A DNA stretch of 33,488 nt from Flavobacteriaceae bacterium (GTDB lineage: Bacteria > Bacteroidota > Bacteroidia > Flavobacteriales > Flavobacteriaceae), in the NCBI GenBank assembly GCA_947461795.1, contig CANHMG010000016.1, positions 1 through 33,488 on the forward strand. The letters run 5' to 3'. Below, one piece after another: positions 1 to 6,083 of the stretch; positions within the stretch are counted from its first letter, which is position 1, and every line of letters begins with the position of its first letter. The translations under genes and the position numbers were made by a program. A model generated the notes under the pieces. The model was not told the origin of the DNA and did not search any database. It saw nothing but the letters and a program-made list of their open reading frames with translations.

Positions 1-681
1 ACATGGATAGGTTCTAATGTTACCATTATGGAAGGTGCACGAATTGGTAAAAATTGCAATATATTTCCCGGAGCTGTTATTTCAGCAATACCTCAAGATT
101 TAAAATTTGGAGGAGAAGATTCATTAACAATCATTGGAGATAATTGTACTATTCGAGAATGCGTAACCATCAATCGTGGTACGATTGCTTCTGGCCAAAC
201 GACTCTTGGTAACAATTGTTTGATCATGGCAACGGCGCATATTGCACATGACTGTCATATTGGTGATAATGCCATTATTGTAAATGGAGTTGCTCTGGCA
301 GGTCATGTAATTATTGGTAATCATGCTATCATTGGTGGATTGGCAGCTATTCATCAATTTATTCACATTGGTGATCATGCTATGGTTTCTGGAGGATCGC
401 TTGTTCGAAAAGATGTGCCGCCTTATACTAAAGCTGCTAAAGAACCATTGTCATATGTCGGAATCAACTCCGTTGGTTTACGTAGAAGAGGTTTTAACAC
501 CGATAAAATCAAAGAAATTCAAGATATTTATCGAATATTGTATCAAAAAAATTACAATACTTCACAAGCGGTAAGTATCATTGAAGCGGAGATGGAAGCA
601 ACACCAGAACGTGATGAGATTTTAGATTTTATTCGAAATTCATCAAGAGGAATCATGAAAGGATATTCAGGGAATTATTAA
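1..681 (+). CDS. lpxA: LpxA, UDP-N-acetylglucosamine O-acyltransferase (5' end missing)
   Basis: LpxA performs the first step of lipid A synthesis in the cytoplasm, moving a 3-hydroxyacyl chain from ACP to UDP-GlcNAc. The frame is open from base 1, so the gene begins before the window; 226 residues are visible, against about 260 for the family. The N-terminal part is a left-handed beta helix of hexapeptide repeats. The block HIAHDCHIG carries the family's catalytic histidine (second H of HIAHD), followed by AIIGGLAAIHQF and DVPPY, both typical of LpxA. The C-terminal helical part has GLRRRGF, as in E. coli LpxA. The ATG at base 28 is internal, because the hexapeptide pattern continues upstream of it. 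efp follows after 53 bp. Confidence 0.96.
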   Translation, partial: TWIGSNVTIMEGARIGKNCNIFPGAVISAIPQDLKFGGEDSLTIIGDNCTIRECVTINRGTIASGQTTLGNNCLIMATAHIAHDCHIGDNAIIVNGVALAGHVIIGNHAIIGGLAAIHQFIHIGDHAMVSGGSLVRKDVPPYTKAAKEPLSYVGINSVGLRRRGFNTDKIKEIQDIYRILYQKNYNTSQAVSIIEAEMEATPERDEILDFIRNSSRGIMKGYSGNY

Positions 682-734
682 ACATAAATAGACGATTAAA
701 CAAATCATACAATTAAACGAATAAACAATAAAAA

Positions 735-1298
735 ATGGCATCAACTTCAGATATTAAAAACGGATTATGCATCAAATACAACAATGATATTTATAAAATC
801 ATTGAATTTCTTCATGTGAAACCTGGTAAAGGTCCAGCTTTCGTAAGAACTAAATTAAAAAGTTTAACCAACGGAAAAGTATTGGATAATACCTTTTCAG
901 CAGGTCATAAAATTGAAGAAGTTCGTGTTGAAAATCATAAATTTCAATATTTATATCCAGAAGGAGAATTGTTCCATTTTATGAATGTAGAATCGTTCGA
1001 ACAAATTTCATTAAATAAAGCAATCCTAGATTCTCCCGATTTATTGAAAGAAGGTGAAAGTGTTATGGTAAGTATCAATACCGAAACTGATTTGCCATTA
1101 TCTGTTGATATGCCCGCTTCTGTAATTTTAGAAGTTACGTATGCAGAACCTGGTGTAAAAGGAAATACTGCCACCAATGCTACTAAATCTGCAACTGTTG
1201 AAACAGGAGCAATCATTAATGTGCCTTTGTTTATCAACGAGGGTGACAAAATTAAAATTGATACTACTTCTGGAAATTATATGGAAAGAGTAAAATAA
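735..1298 (+). CDS. efp: Elongation factor P
   Basis: EF-P binds ribosomes stalled on polyproline stretches and promotes peptide bond formation. The 187-residue length is normal. Three domains fit: an N-terminal KOW-like domain (about 1-65), an OB domain (about 66-128) and a C-terminal OB domain ending in GDKIKIDTTSGNYMERVK, the EF-P signature region. The loop KPGKGPAF puts K32 at the tip, the position modified post-translationally in many bacteria; the modification used here cannot be read from the sequence. The gene sits between lpxA and an LpxD-like gene, an order I know from Bacteroidetes. The next start is only 7 bp downstream, so co-transcription is likely. The leader is rich in AAAC words and has no Shine-Dalgarno. 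Confidence 0.97.
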   Translation: MASTSDIKNGLCIKYNNDIYKIIEFLHVKPGKGPAFVRTKLKSLTNGKVLDNTFSAGHKIEEVRVENHKFQYLYPEGELFHFMNVESFEQISLNKAILDSPDLLKEGESVMVSINTETDLPLSVDMPASVILEVTYAEPGVKGNTATNATKSATVETGAIINVPLFINEGDKIKIDTTSGNYMERVK

Positions 1299-1305
1299 TT
1301 TATAG

Positions 1306-2235
1306 ATGAAATTTCCAAAAGTTCATTCATTGCAACAAATTGCCGTTTTACTTCATTGTGAATTTATTGGCGATGCAAATTTTCCAGTTTCTGGAATGAA
1401 TGAAATTCATGTTGTTGAGCCAGGAGATATCGTATTTGTTGATCATCCAAAGTATTACGACAAAGCATTACAATCTGCTGCAACAATAGTTTTAATCAAT
1501 AAAGAAGTTGATTGTCCTGAAGGAAAAGCATTATTAATTTCTGACGATCCTTTTAGAGATTTTAATACACTAACCAAACATTTCAGACCTTTTCAACATT
1601 CAAATGTGTCTATTTCTACTTCAGCTATAATAGGAGAGGGCACATTGATTCAGCCGAATACTTTTATTGGTAATCAGGTAACTATTGGGAAAAATTGTTT
1701 AATTCATTCCAATGTTGCGATATACGATAATACGGTTATTGGTGATAATGTAATTATTCATGCCGGCAGTGTATTAGGGGGAGATGCTTTCTATTATAAA
1801 AAACGTCCTGATGGATTTGATCAATTAATTTCTGGTGGAAGAGTTGTTATTCATGACAATGTTGGAATTGGTGCGTTATGTACCATAGATAAAGGTGTTA
1901 CAGGCGATACAACGATTGGTGAAGGAACTAAATTAGACAATCAAGTACATGTTGGCCACGATACTGTAATTGGAAAAAAATGTTTGATTGCTTCACAAAC
2001 TGGCATTGCAGGTTGTGTTATCATTGAAGATGAAGTTACCTTATGGGGTCAAGTCGGAACTACTAGTGGTATTACTATTGGTACTAAAGCAGTAATTATG
2101 GGACAAACTGGTGTAACCAAATCTGTCGAAGGTGGAAAGTCCTATTTTGGAACGCCAATCGAAGAATCTCGTGAAAAATTGAAACAACTTGCGAATGTGA
2201 AAAGAATACCAGAAATTTTAAATAAATTGAAATAA
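1306..2235 (+). CDS. LpxD-like acyltransferase (UDP-3-O-acylglucosamine N-acyltransferase family)
   Basis: This 309-residue hexapeptide-repeat acyltransferase resembles LpxD, which adds the N-linked hydroxyacyl chain in lipid A synthesis. The N-terminal part (about 1-98) is the LpxD uridine-binding type domain, the middle is a left-handed beta helix, and NQVHVGHD places H218 at the catalytic histidine position. It differs from canonical LpxD: the usual GADGFGF segment is replaced by [14 protein letters not shown] (about 159-171), and the C-terminal helix is short. A more canonical copy lies at 17660-18658. This one may therefore have another acyl-chain or sugar preference, or a related role in surface sugar modification; that is inference. 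It sits 7 bp after efp and 1 bp before the next gene. Confidence 0.87.
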   Translation: MKFPKVHSLQQIAVLLHCEFIGDANFPVSGMNEIHVVEPGDIVFVDHPKYYDKALQSAATIVLINKEVDCPEGKALLISDDPFRDFNTLTKHFRPFQHSNVSISTSAIIGEGTLIQPNTFIGNQVTIGKNCLIHSNVAIYDNTVIGDNVIIHAGSVLGGDAFYYKKRPDGFDQLISGGRVVIHDNVGIGALCTIDKGVTGDTTIGEGTKLDNQVHVGHDTVIGKKCLIASQTGIAGCVIIEDEVTLWGQVGTTSGITIGTKAVIMGQTGVTKSVEGGKSYFGTPIEESREKLKQLANVKRIPEILNKLK

Positions 2236-2236
2236 A

Positions 2237-2599
2237 ATGTCACCAAAGAAATTAGTTCAAGATTTTTATAAATCGGATGCACTTATTAATAGTGAAATCA
2301 TGAACACTTTTTTACACCCTGATGTCCTTTTAGATTGGAATAGCAGCACAGGTTTCAAACATATGAAACGTCAAGATATTTTAGATTTAGCGAAAGAATT
2401 GGGGAAAGCCTATGTTCGTTCCAAAGCAAGAATCAGTCATCTTTTGAAAGAGGGTGATCAAATCGCAGTACGTTATTCTCATTATATTAAAACTATTGAA
2501 AACCCTCGTGAAGAAATGCTTTTAGCCCATTTTATGGTAATTTGGGAAGTGAAAGACAATCAATTATATCGTGGATTTCAATTGAGTCAATTGCCATAA
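2237..2599 (+). CDS. NTF2/SnoaL-like small protein
   Basis: This 120-residue protein has the layout of the NTF2-like/SnoaL fold: an N-terminal helix (KKLVQDFYKSDAL), a short region around HPDVLLDWN, then beta strands ending in HFMVIWEVKDNQLYRGFQLSQ. Such proteins form a cone-shaped pocket and may be enzymes or binding modules; substrate and role here are unknown. The start is 1 bp after the LpxD-like stop, so it is translationally coupled and the last gene of the lipid A operon seen here. The same gene between an LpxD-like gene and sucD is familiar from Flavobacterium genomes. Confidence 0.8.
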   Translation: MSPKKLVQDFYKSDALINSEIMNTFLHPDVLLDWNSSTGFKHMKRQDILDLAKELGKAYVRSKARISHLLKEGDQIAVRYSHYIKTIENPREEMLLAHFMVIWEVKDNQLYRGFQLSQLP

Positions 2600-2619
2600 A
2601 TAATTTCTAAAAAATAAAC

Positions 2620-2650
2620 TTTAAAAGTAAAGGTGAATCCCTTACTTTTG
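2620..2650 (+). promoter_or_regulatory. Bacteroidetes-type promoter for sucD
   Basis: TACTTTTG at 2643-2650 matches the Bacteroidetes -7 box TAnnTTTG exactly. TTTA at 2620-2623 stands 19 bp upstream, close to the -33 box TTTG. It lies in the spacer directly before sucD and gives a leader of about 28-30 nt, so sucD is probably transcribed separately from the lipid A operon. Confidence 0.7.
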
Positions 2651-2684
2651 CATTGCAAATTAAAAATTACAAAATCAAAATACT

Positions 2685-3557
2685 ATGAGTGTTTTAGTCA
2701 ACAAAGATTCCAAAATAATTGTTCAAGGTTTTACCGGAAGTGAAGGAACTTTCCACGCTTCTCAAATGATTGAATACGGTACGAATGTCGTAGGTGGTGT
2801 TACCCCGGGAAAAGGTGGAACAATTCATTTAGATCGTCCAGTTTTCAATACGGTGAAAGATGCGGTTGAACAAGCTGGAGCGGATACTACCATTATATTT
2901 GTTCCGCCAGCTTTTGCTGCAGACGCTATTATGGAAGCTGCAGATGCTGGAATCAAAGTAATTATAACCATTACTGAAGGGATTCCTGTAGCAGATATGA
3001 TTAAAGCGAACGAATATATAAAAGTTAGAAACTGTACTTTAATCGGACCAAATTGCCCTGGTGTAATTACACCAGGTGAAGCTAAAGTTGGGATCATGCC
3101 TGGTTTTGTTTTCAAAAAAGGAAACGTAGGGATTGTTTCTAAATCAGGAACATTAACTTACGAAGCAGCAGATCAAGTGGTAAAACAAGGTATGGGAATT
3201 ACAACCGCAATCGGAATTGGTGGTGATCCAATTATTGGAACGACTACAAAAGCGGCTGTTGAATTATTAATGAACGACCCAGAAACCAAATGTATCGTCA
3301 TGATTGGTGAAATCGGCGGACAATTAGAAGCCGATGCCGCCAAATGGATTAAAGCAGACGGAAATAGAAAACCTGTAGTTGGTTTTATTGCTGGTGAAAC
3401 AGCTCCAAAAGGAAGAACCATGGGACATGCAGGTGCTATTGTTGGTGGTTCTGATGATACTGCGGAAGCAAAGAAAAGAATCATGAGAGAATGTGGAATT
3501 CACGTTGTAGATTCTCCTGCTGAAATAGGAAAGAAAGTAAAAGAGATCATGGGATAG
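2685..3557 (+). CDS. sucD: Succinyl-CoA synthetase alpha subunit
   Basis: SucD pairs with SucC to convert succinyl-CoA to succinate with formation of ATP or GTP in the TCA cycle. The 290-residue length is normal. The CoA-binding Rossmann domain begins with [36 protein letters not shown] is the family signature, and [13 protein letters not shown] carries H248, equivalent to the phosphorylated histidine of E. coli SucD (H246). The beta subunit gene is not in this window, consistent with the separate sucC and sucD loci of Flavobacteria. It has its own promoter and a strong terminator at 3579. Confidence 0.98.
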   Translation: MSVLVNKDSKIIVQGFTGSEGTFHASQMIEYGTNVVGGVTPGKGGTIHLDRPVFNTVKDAVEQAGADTTIIFVPPAFAADAIMEAADAGIKVIITITEGIPVADMIKANEYIKVRNCTLIGPNCPGVITPGEAKVGIMPGFVFKKGNVGIVSKSGTLTYEAADQVVKQGMGITTAIGIGGDPIIGTTTKAAVELLMNDPETKCIVMIGEIGGQLEADAAKWIKADGNRKPVVGFIAGETAPKGRTMGHAGAIVGGSDDTAEAKKRIMRECGIHVVDSPAEIGKKVKEIMG

Positions 3558-3578
3558 TTTCCCCAATAAATGCAGAAG

Positions 3579-3609
3579 ATACCTCACGACTTCGTGGGGT
3601 ATTTTTTTT
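3579..3609 (+). terminator. Intrinsic terminator after sucD
   Basis: A 10-bp stem (3579-3588 with 3593-3602, one G-T pair) with loop ACTT is followed by a run of eight T ending at 3609. It lies 22 bp after the sucD stop. Confidence 0.9.
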
Positions 3610-3625
3610 AAATTAAATAAACAAT

Positions 3626-4054
3626 ATGTATAAAGAATTAACAAAGTTCAAAACCAACAATCATTTCAACTTCACCGTTGATGCTAGCCTAGAAGAAGTT
3701 TGCAACGCCTCAGAGAATGGGAGCGGAGTCTTTCTAGTGTATGCAGTTGATGGAGAAGAGAAAGAACTCATTATGGTGGGTTCCACAGGAACGATTCAGA
3801 ATGATGGTTCCCTAAAAAGTAAAAATGGTGGACTGTATGATAAAATTGTCAATGGACATCAATTTGCCAAAACGGGTCGCAAGTACTCTTGGCCAGCACA
3901 GATGAAATTGGAAAAAATAGCACGCTTGGAAGTGTATTGGTACGAAACTTTCAATGCGAAGAACAAATTCATTCCGACCTATGTTGAAGGTTTGATATTG
4001 CAGAAGTTTTTAGAAGAGACCGGAAAATTGCCACGATGGAATGTGGCGTTCTAA
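3626..4054 (+). CDS. Degenerate GIY-YIG-like hypothetical protein
   Basis: This 142-residue protein has no clear assignment. GVFLVYAVDGEEKELIMVGSTG (from residue 34) has the layout of a GIY-YIG nuclease core: a strand, a hairpin, then a second strand ending in (Y/M)VGSTG. The helix after it (GLYDKIVNGHQF) and a late glutamate in VEGLILQKF fit that fold. However, the two core tyrosines appear as F and M, and the arginine expected in the helix is not obvious, so nuclease activity is doubtful. It may be a structural or binding derivative. It begins 16 bp after the sucD terminator and ends at a terminator shared with fumC. Confidence 0.6.
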   Translation: MYKELTKFKTNNHFNFTVDASLEEVCNASENGSGVFLVYAVDGEEKELIMVGSTGTIQNDGSLKSKNGGLYDKIVNGHQFAKTGRKYSWPAQMKLEKIARLEVYWYETFNAKNKFIPTYVEGLILQKFLEETGKLPRWNVAF

Positions 4055-4056
4055 AT

Positions 4057-4092
4057 AAAAAAAACCTGCAAATTCAATTGCAGGTTTTTTTT
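4057..4092. terminator. Bidirectional terminator between the GIY-YIG-like gene and fumC
   Basis: The stem CCTGCAA (4065-4071) pairs with TTGCAGG (4078-4084) around the loop ATTCAA. It extends into an A run on the left and a T run on the right, so it can stop transcription from both sides. It sits between two convergent genes. Confidence 0.93.
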
Positions 4093-4100
4093 ATTATCAA

Positions 4101-5498
4101 TTATTTCAAGCTTCCCACCATTTCTTCCGGTTTCACCCATGCATCAAAATCTTCCGCAGTGACATAACCTAAACGTACTGCCTCGTCTTTCAGCGTTGTT
4201 CCGTTCTTATGCGCCGTTTGTGCAATTTCAGCGGATTTATAATAGCCAATTTTAGTATTTAAAGCTGTTACTAACATTAATGAATTGTCAACCAATTCTT
4301 TGATACGTTTGTAGTTCGGTTCGATGCCACTAGCACAATGCTCGTCAAAAGACAAACAAGCATCACCTAACAAACGTGCTGATTGCAAGAAGTTGGCTGC
4401 CATCACTGGTTTGAATACATTCAATTCGTAATGACCTTGCATGCCGCCAACAGAAATCGCTACATCATTTCCAATAACTTGAGCGCAAACCATCGTTAAA
4501 GCTTCGCATTGCGTTGGATTTACTTTTCCTGGCATGATTGAAGATCCTGGTTCATTTTCGGGAATTAAGATTTCACCAATTCCGGAACGTGGACCAGAAG
4601 CCAGCATTCGAACGTCATTTGCTATTTTGTTCAAAGAAACTGCCAATTGTTTCAAAGCGCCATGACTTTCCACAATCGCGTCGTGCGAAGCCAAGGCTTC
4701 AAATTTGTTGGGCGCTGTTACAAATTGATGGCCGGTAAACTTGGCAATATATTCCGCTACCTTCACATCGTAACCATCTGGCGTATTCAATCCGGTTCCT
4801 ACTGCGGTTCCGCCTAATGCGACTTCTGAAAGATGTGACAAAGTGTTTTTTAGTGCTTTTATGCCATAATTCAATTGGGCAACGTAACCAGAGATTTCTT
4901 GTCCAAGGGTTAAAGGCGTTGCGTCCATCAAGTGCGTTCGACCAATTTTTACCACGTTATTGAATTCAACAGCTTTTGCCTGTAAAGTATCGCGCAATTT
5001 TTCCACACCAGGAATGGTCGTTTCAACAACCGCTTTGTACGCCGCAATATGCATTCCGGTTGGAAACGTGTCATTGGATGATTGCGATTTGTTGACGTCG
5101 TCATTGGCTTTTACGATTGCTTCACCTTCACCAATTTTAAAACCTGCCAAAACTTGAGCACGATTGGCAATAACTTCATTGACATTCATATTGCTTTGCG
5201 TTCCAGAACCCGTTTGCCAAATTACTAACGGAAATTGATCGTCGAGTTTTCCAGCAAGGATCTCGTCGCAAACGGCTGCAATCGCATCACGCTTTTCAGT
5301 TGACAAAGCGCCTAAGTCACAATTGGCATAAGCCGCGGCTTTCTTCAGAAAGGCAAAACCTGCTATGATTTCTTTGGGCATAGACGCCGATGGACCAATT
5401 TTGAAGTTGTTTCTAGATCGCTCGGTTTGCGCTCCCCAATATTTATCGGCTGGGACTTTTACTTCTCCCATGGTGTCTTTTTCAATTCTGTATTCCAT
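4101..5498 (-). CDS. fumC: Fumarate hydratase, class II
   Basis: FumC interconverts fumarate and malate in the TCA cycle without an iron-sulfur cluster. The 465 residues match the family length. Visible motifs are [13 protein letters not shown] (about 97-109), [16 protein letters not shown] with the conserved H189, and the lyase signature [11 protein letters not shown] (318-328), whose mobile-loop serine is the catalytic base in this superfamily. This last motif and the N-terminal TERSRNNF favour fumarase over aspartase, which is close in sequence. The gene is alone on its strand. Its leader carries two 11-bp direct repeats and, beyond them, structured repeat elements. Confidence 0.97.
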   Translation of the reverse strand: MEYRIEKDTMGEVKVPADKYWGAQTERSRNNFKIGPSASMPKEIIAGFAFLKKAAAYANCDLGALSTEKRDAIAAVCDEILAGKLDDQFPLVIWQTGSGTQSNMNVNEVIANRAQVLAGFKIGEGEAIVKANDDVNKSQSSNDTFPTGMHIAAYKAVVETTIPGVEKLRDTLQAKAVEFNNVVKIGRTHLMDATPLTLGQEISGYVAQLNYGIKALKNTLSHLSEVALGGTAVGTGLNTPDGYDVKVAEYIAKFTGHQFVTAPNKFEALASHDAIVESHGALKQLAVSLNKIANDVRMLASGPRSGIGEILIPENEPGSSIMPGKVNPTQCEALTMVCAQVIGNDVAISVGGMQGHYELNVFKPVMAANFLQSARLLGDACLSFDEHCASGIEPNYKRIKELVDNSLMLVTALNTKIGYYKSAEIAQTAHKNGTTLKDEAVRLGYVTAEDFDAWVKPEEMVGSLK

Positions 5499-5515
5499 TG
5501 TTGTTGTTTATGTGG

Positions 5516-5542
5516 TTAATCGTTTATTCGCTTAATCGTTTA
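5516..5542 (-). repeat. Paired 11-bp direct repeat in the fumC leader
   Basis: TTAATCGTTTA occurs at 5516-5526 and again at 5532-5542, a 16-bp period. On the fumC strand it reads TAAACGATTAA. The efp leader (about 690-733) contains related words (CGATTAAAC, TTAAACGAATAAAC) immediately before its start. The role is unknown. Confidence 0.6.
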
Positions 5543-5560
5543 ATTGTTGTGCTGTTTTTG

Positions 5561-5622
5561 GGCGTGACCACAAGGGTCGGGCTTTTCGCAGTGCGCGGCA
5601 CTTTGCTGCAATCCCTCACGCA
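5561..5622. other. Multi-branched structured element upstream of fumC
   Basis: This GC-rich block can fold into nested stems: outer GCGTGA (5562-5567) with TCACGC (5616-5621); a hairpin GACC (5566-5569) with GGTC (5575-5578), sharing two bases with the outer stem; GGG (5579-5581) with CCC (5613-5615); GCAG (5588-5591) with CTGC (5606-5609); and GTGC with GCAC (5591-5594, 5598-5601). I do not see a convincing reading frame. It resembles a dispersed intergenic sequence I recall from Flavobacterium genomes, but this window holds only one copy. Strand and function are unknown. A small hairpin, TCTCG with CGAGA (5625-5639), separates it from the next repeat. Confidence 0.55.
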
Positions 5623-5641
5623 CTTCTCGGTCAACGAGATG

Positions 5642-5755
5642 CCCTAGCCCAGATTGCTCCGCCAGTTCACTCCGTTCGGGTGAGCCGATATCCTTTTTTG
5701 GGTGCGAAGTATGAGAACCTAAAAAAGATAAAGGCGAAAGCTGGTATTGGCTCCT
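5642..5755 (+). repeat. Dispersed hairpin repeat, copy A
   Basis: This is one of three related intergenic elements in the window. It begins CCCTAGCCCAGAT and ends GCTCCT followed by A residues. Inner stem: CCAG (5649-5652) with CTGG (5741-5744). Outer pairs: CTA (5644-5646) with TGG (5748-5750). A second stem has GCC (5684-5686) with GGC (5733-5735), a GA/AA internal loop, TATC with GATA, a bulged C at 5693, then T6 (5694-5699) with A6 (5721-5726). The part between the two stems holds an extra small hairpin (TCAC 5667-5670 with GTGA 5680-5683). It lies between the divergent genes fumC and the 54-residue peptide. Confidence 0.75.
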
Positions 5756-5813
5756 AAAAAGCTGTCCAAATTTACGCATAAATACTATTTTATAAAAATT
5801 GATTTGGAATTAA

Positions 5814-5844
5814 TTGGTAAGAAAAAATAATACCCTTACATTTG
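5814..5844 (+). promoter_or_regulatory. Bacteroidetes-type promoter for the 54-residue peptide
   Basis: TACATTTG (5837-5844) is a perfect TAnnTTTG -7 box, with TTG at 5814-5816, a 20-bp spacer away. The ATG at 5873 follows 28 bp after the box. The promoter supports the small reading frame being a real gene. Confidence 0.7.
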
Positions 5845-5872
5845 CTCATAATTCAAAAAAATTCCGGAAAAC

Positions 5873-6037
5873 ATGTTTGAATTTTCACAGTATTTAGGCT
5901 TTTTACTTTTCTTAACCGTTCTTACTATAGGATTTTGGTTGATGTTTTTCTTAGTAGCTTTTGTTCAGTATTGGATAGGTGGCGCACTTTGGGAAATGTA
6001 TAAAGAAAGAAAAGCAAAAAAAGCAGCATCTAATTAA
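5873..6037 (+). CDS. Small 54-residue membrane peptide
   Basis: The short frame encodes MFEFSQYLGF at its start, a hydrophobic segment of about 27 residues (about 8-34, possibly one long or two short membrane passes), the motif QYWIGGALWEMY, and a lysine-rich tail ending KAKKAASN. The positive tail predicts a cytoplasmic C-terminus. A clear promoter lies upstream and a strong terminator directly after the stop, which argues that it is expressed. I do not recognise the family. It stands alone between fumC and the TonB-dependent receptor gene. Confidence 0.75.
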   Translation: MFEFSQYLGFLLFLTVLTIGFWLMFFLVAFVQYWIGGALWEMYKERKAKKAASN

Positions 6038-6045
6038 TTTAGATC

Positions 6046-6079
6046 AAAAAAAAGGAACTCATTCGAGTTCCTTTTTTTT
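6046..6079. terminator. Bidirectional terminator, small peptide / TonB receptor
   Basis: GGAACTC (6054-6060) pairs with GAGTTCC (6065-6071) around loop ATTC, with eight A before and eight T after. It serves the convergent peptide gene and receptor gene, whose stop codon begins 5 bp further on. Confidence 0.93.
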
Positions 6080-6083
6080 ATCC

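Noticed and set aside
2825..3115. Minus-strand open frames inside sucD (also 3173-3484 and 3324-3644)
   Set aside because: They are antisense shadows of a well-conserved gene and have no family resemblance or promoter.
5561..5622. tRNA gene
   Set aside because: There is a branched fold, but no anticodon arm of seven-base loop type, no T-loop consensus and no CCA-side acceptor stem of the right length.
5540..5779. A 79-residue minus-strand reading frame across the fumC spacer
   Set aside because: It runs through the structured repeat elements, its composition is unlike the neighbouring proteins, and copies B and C of the repeat do not keep the frame.
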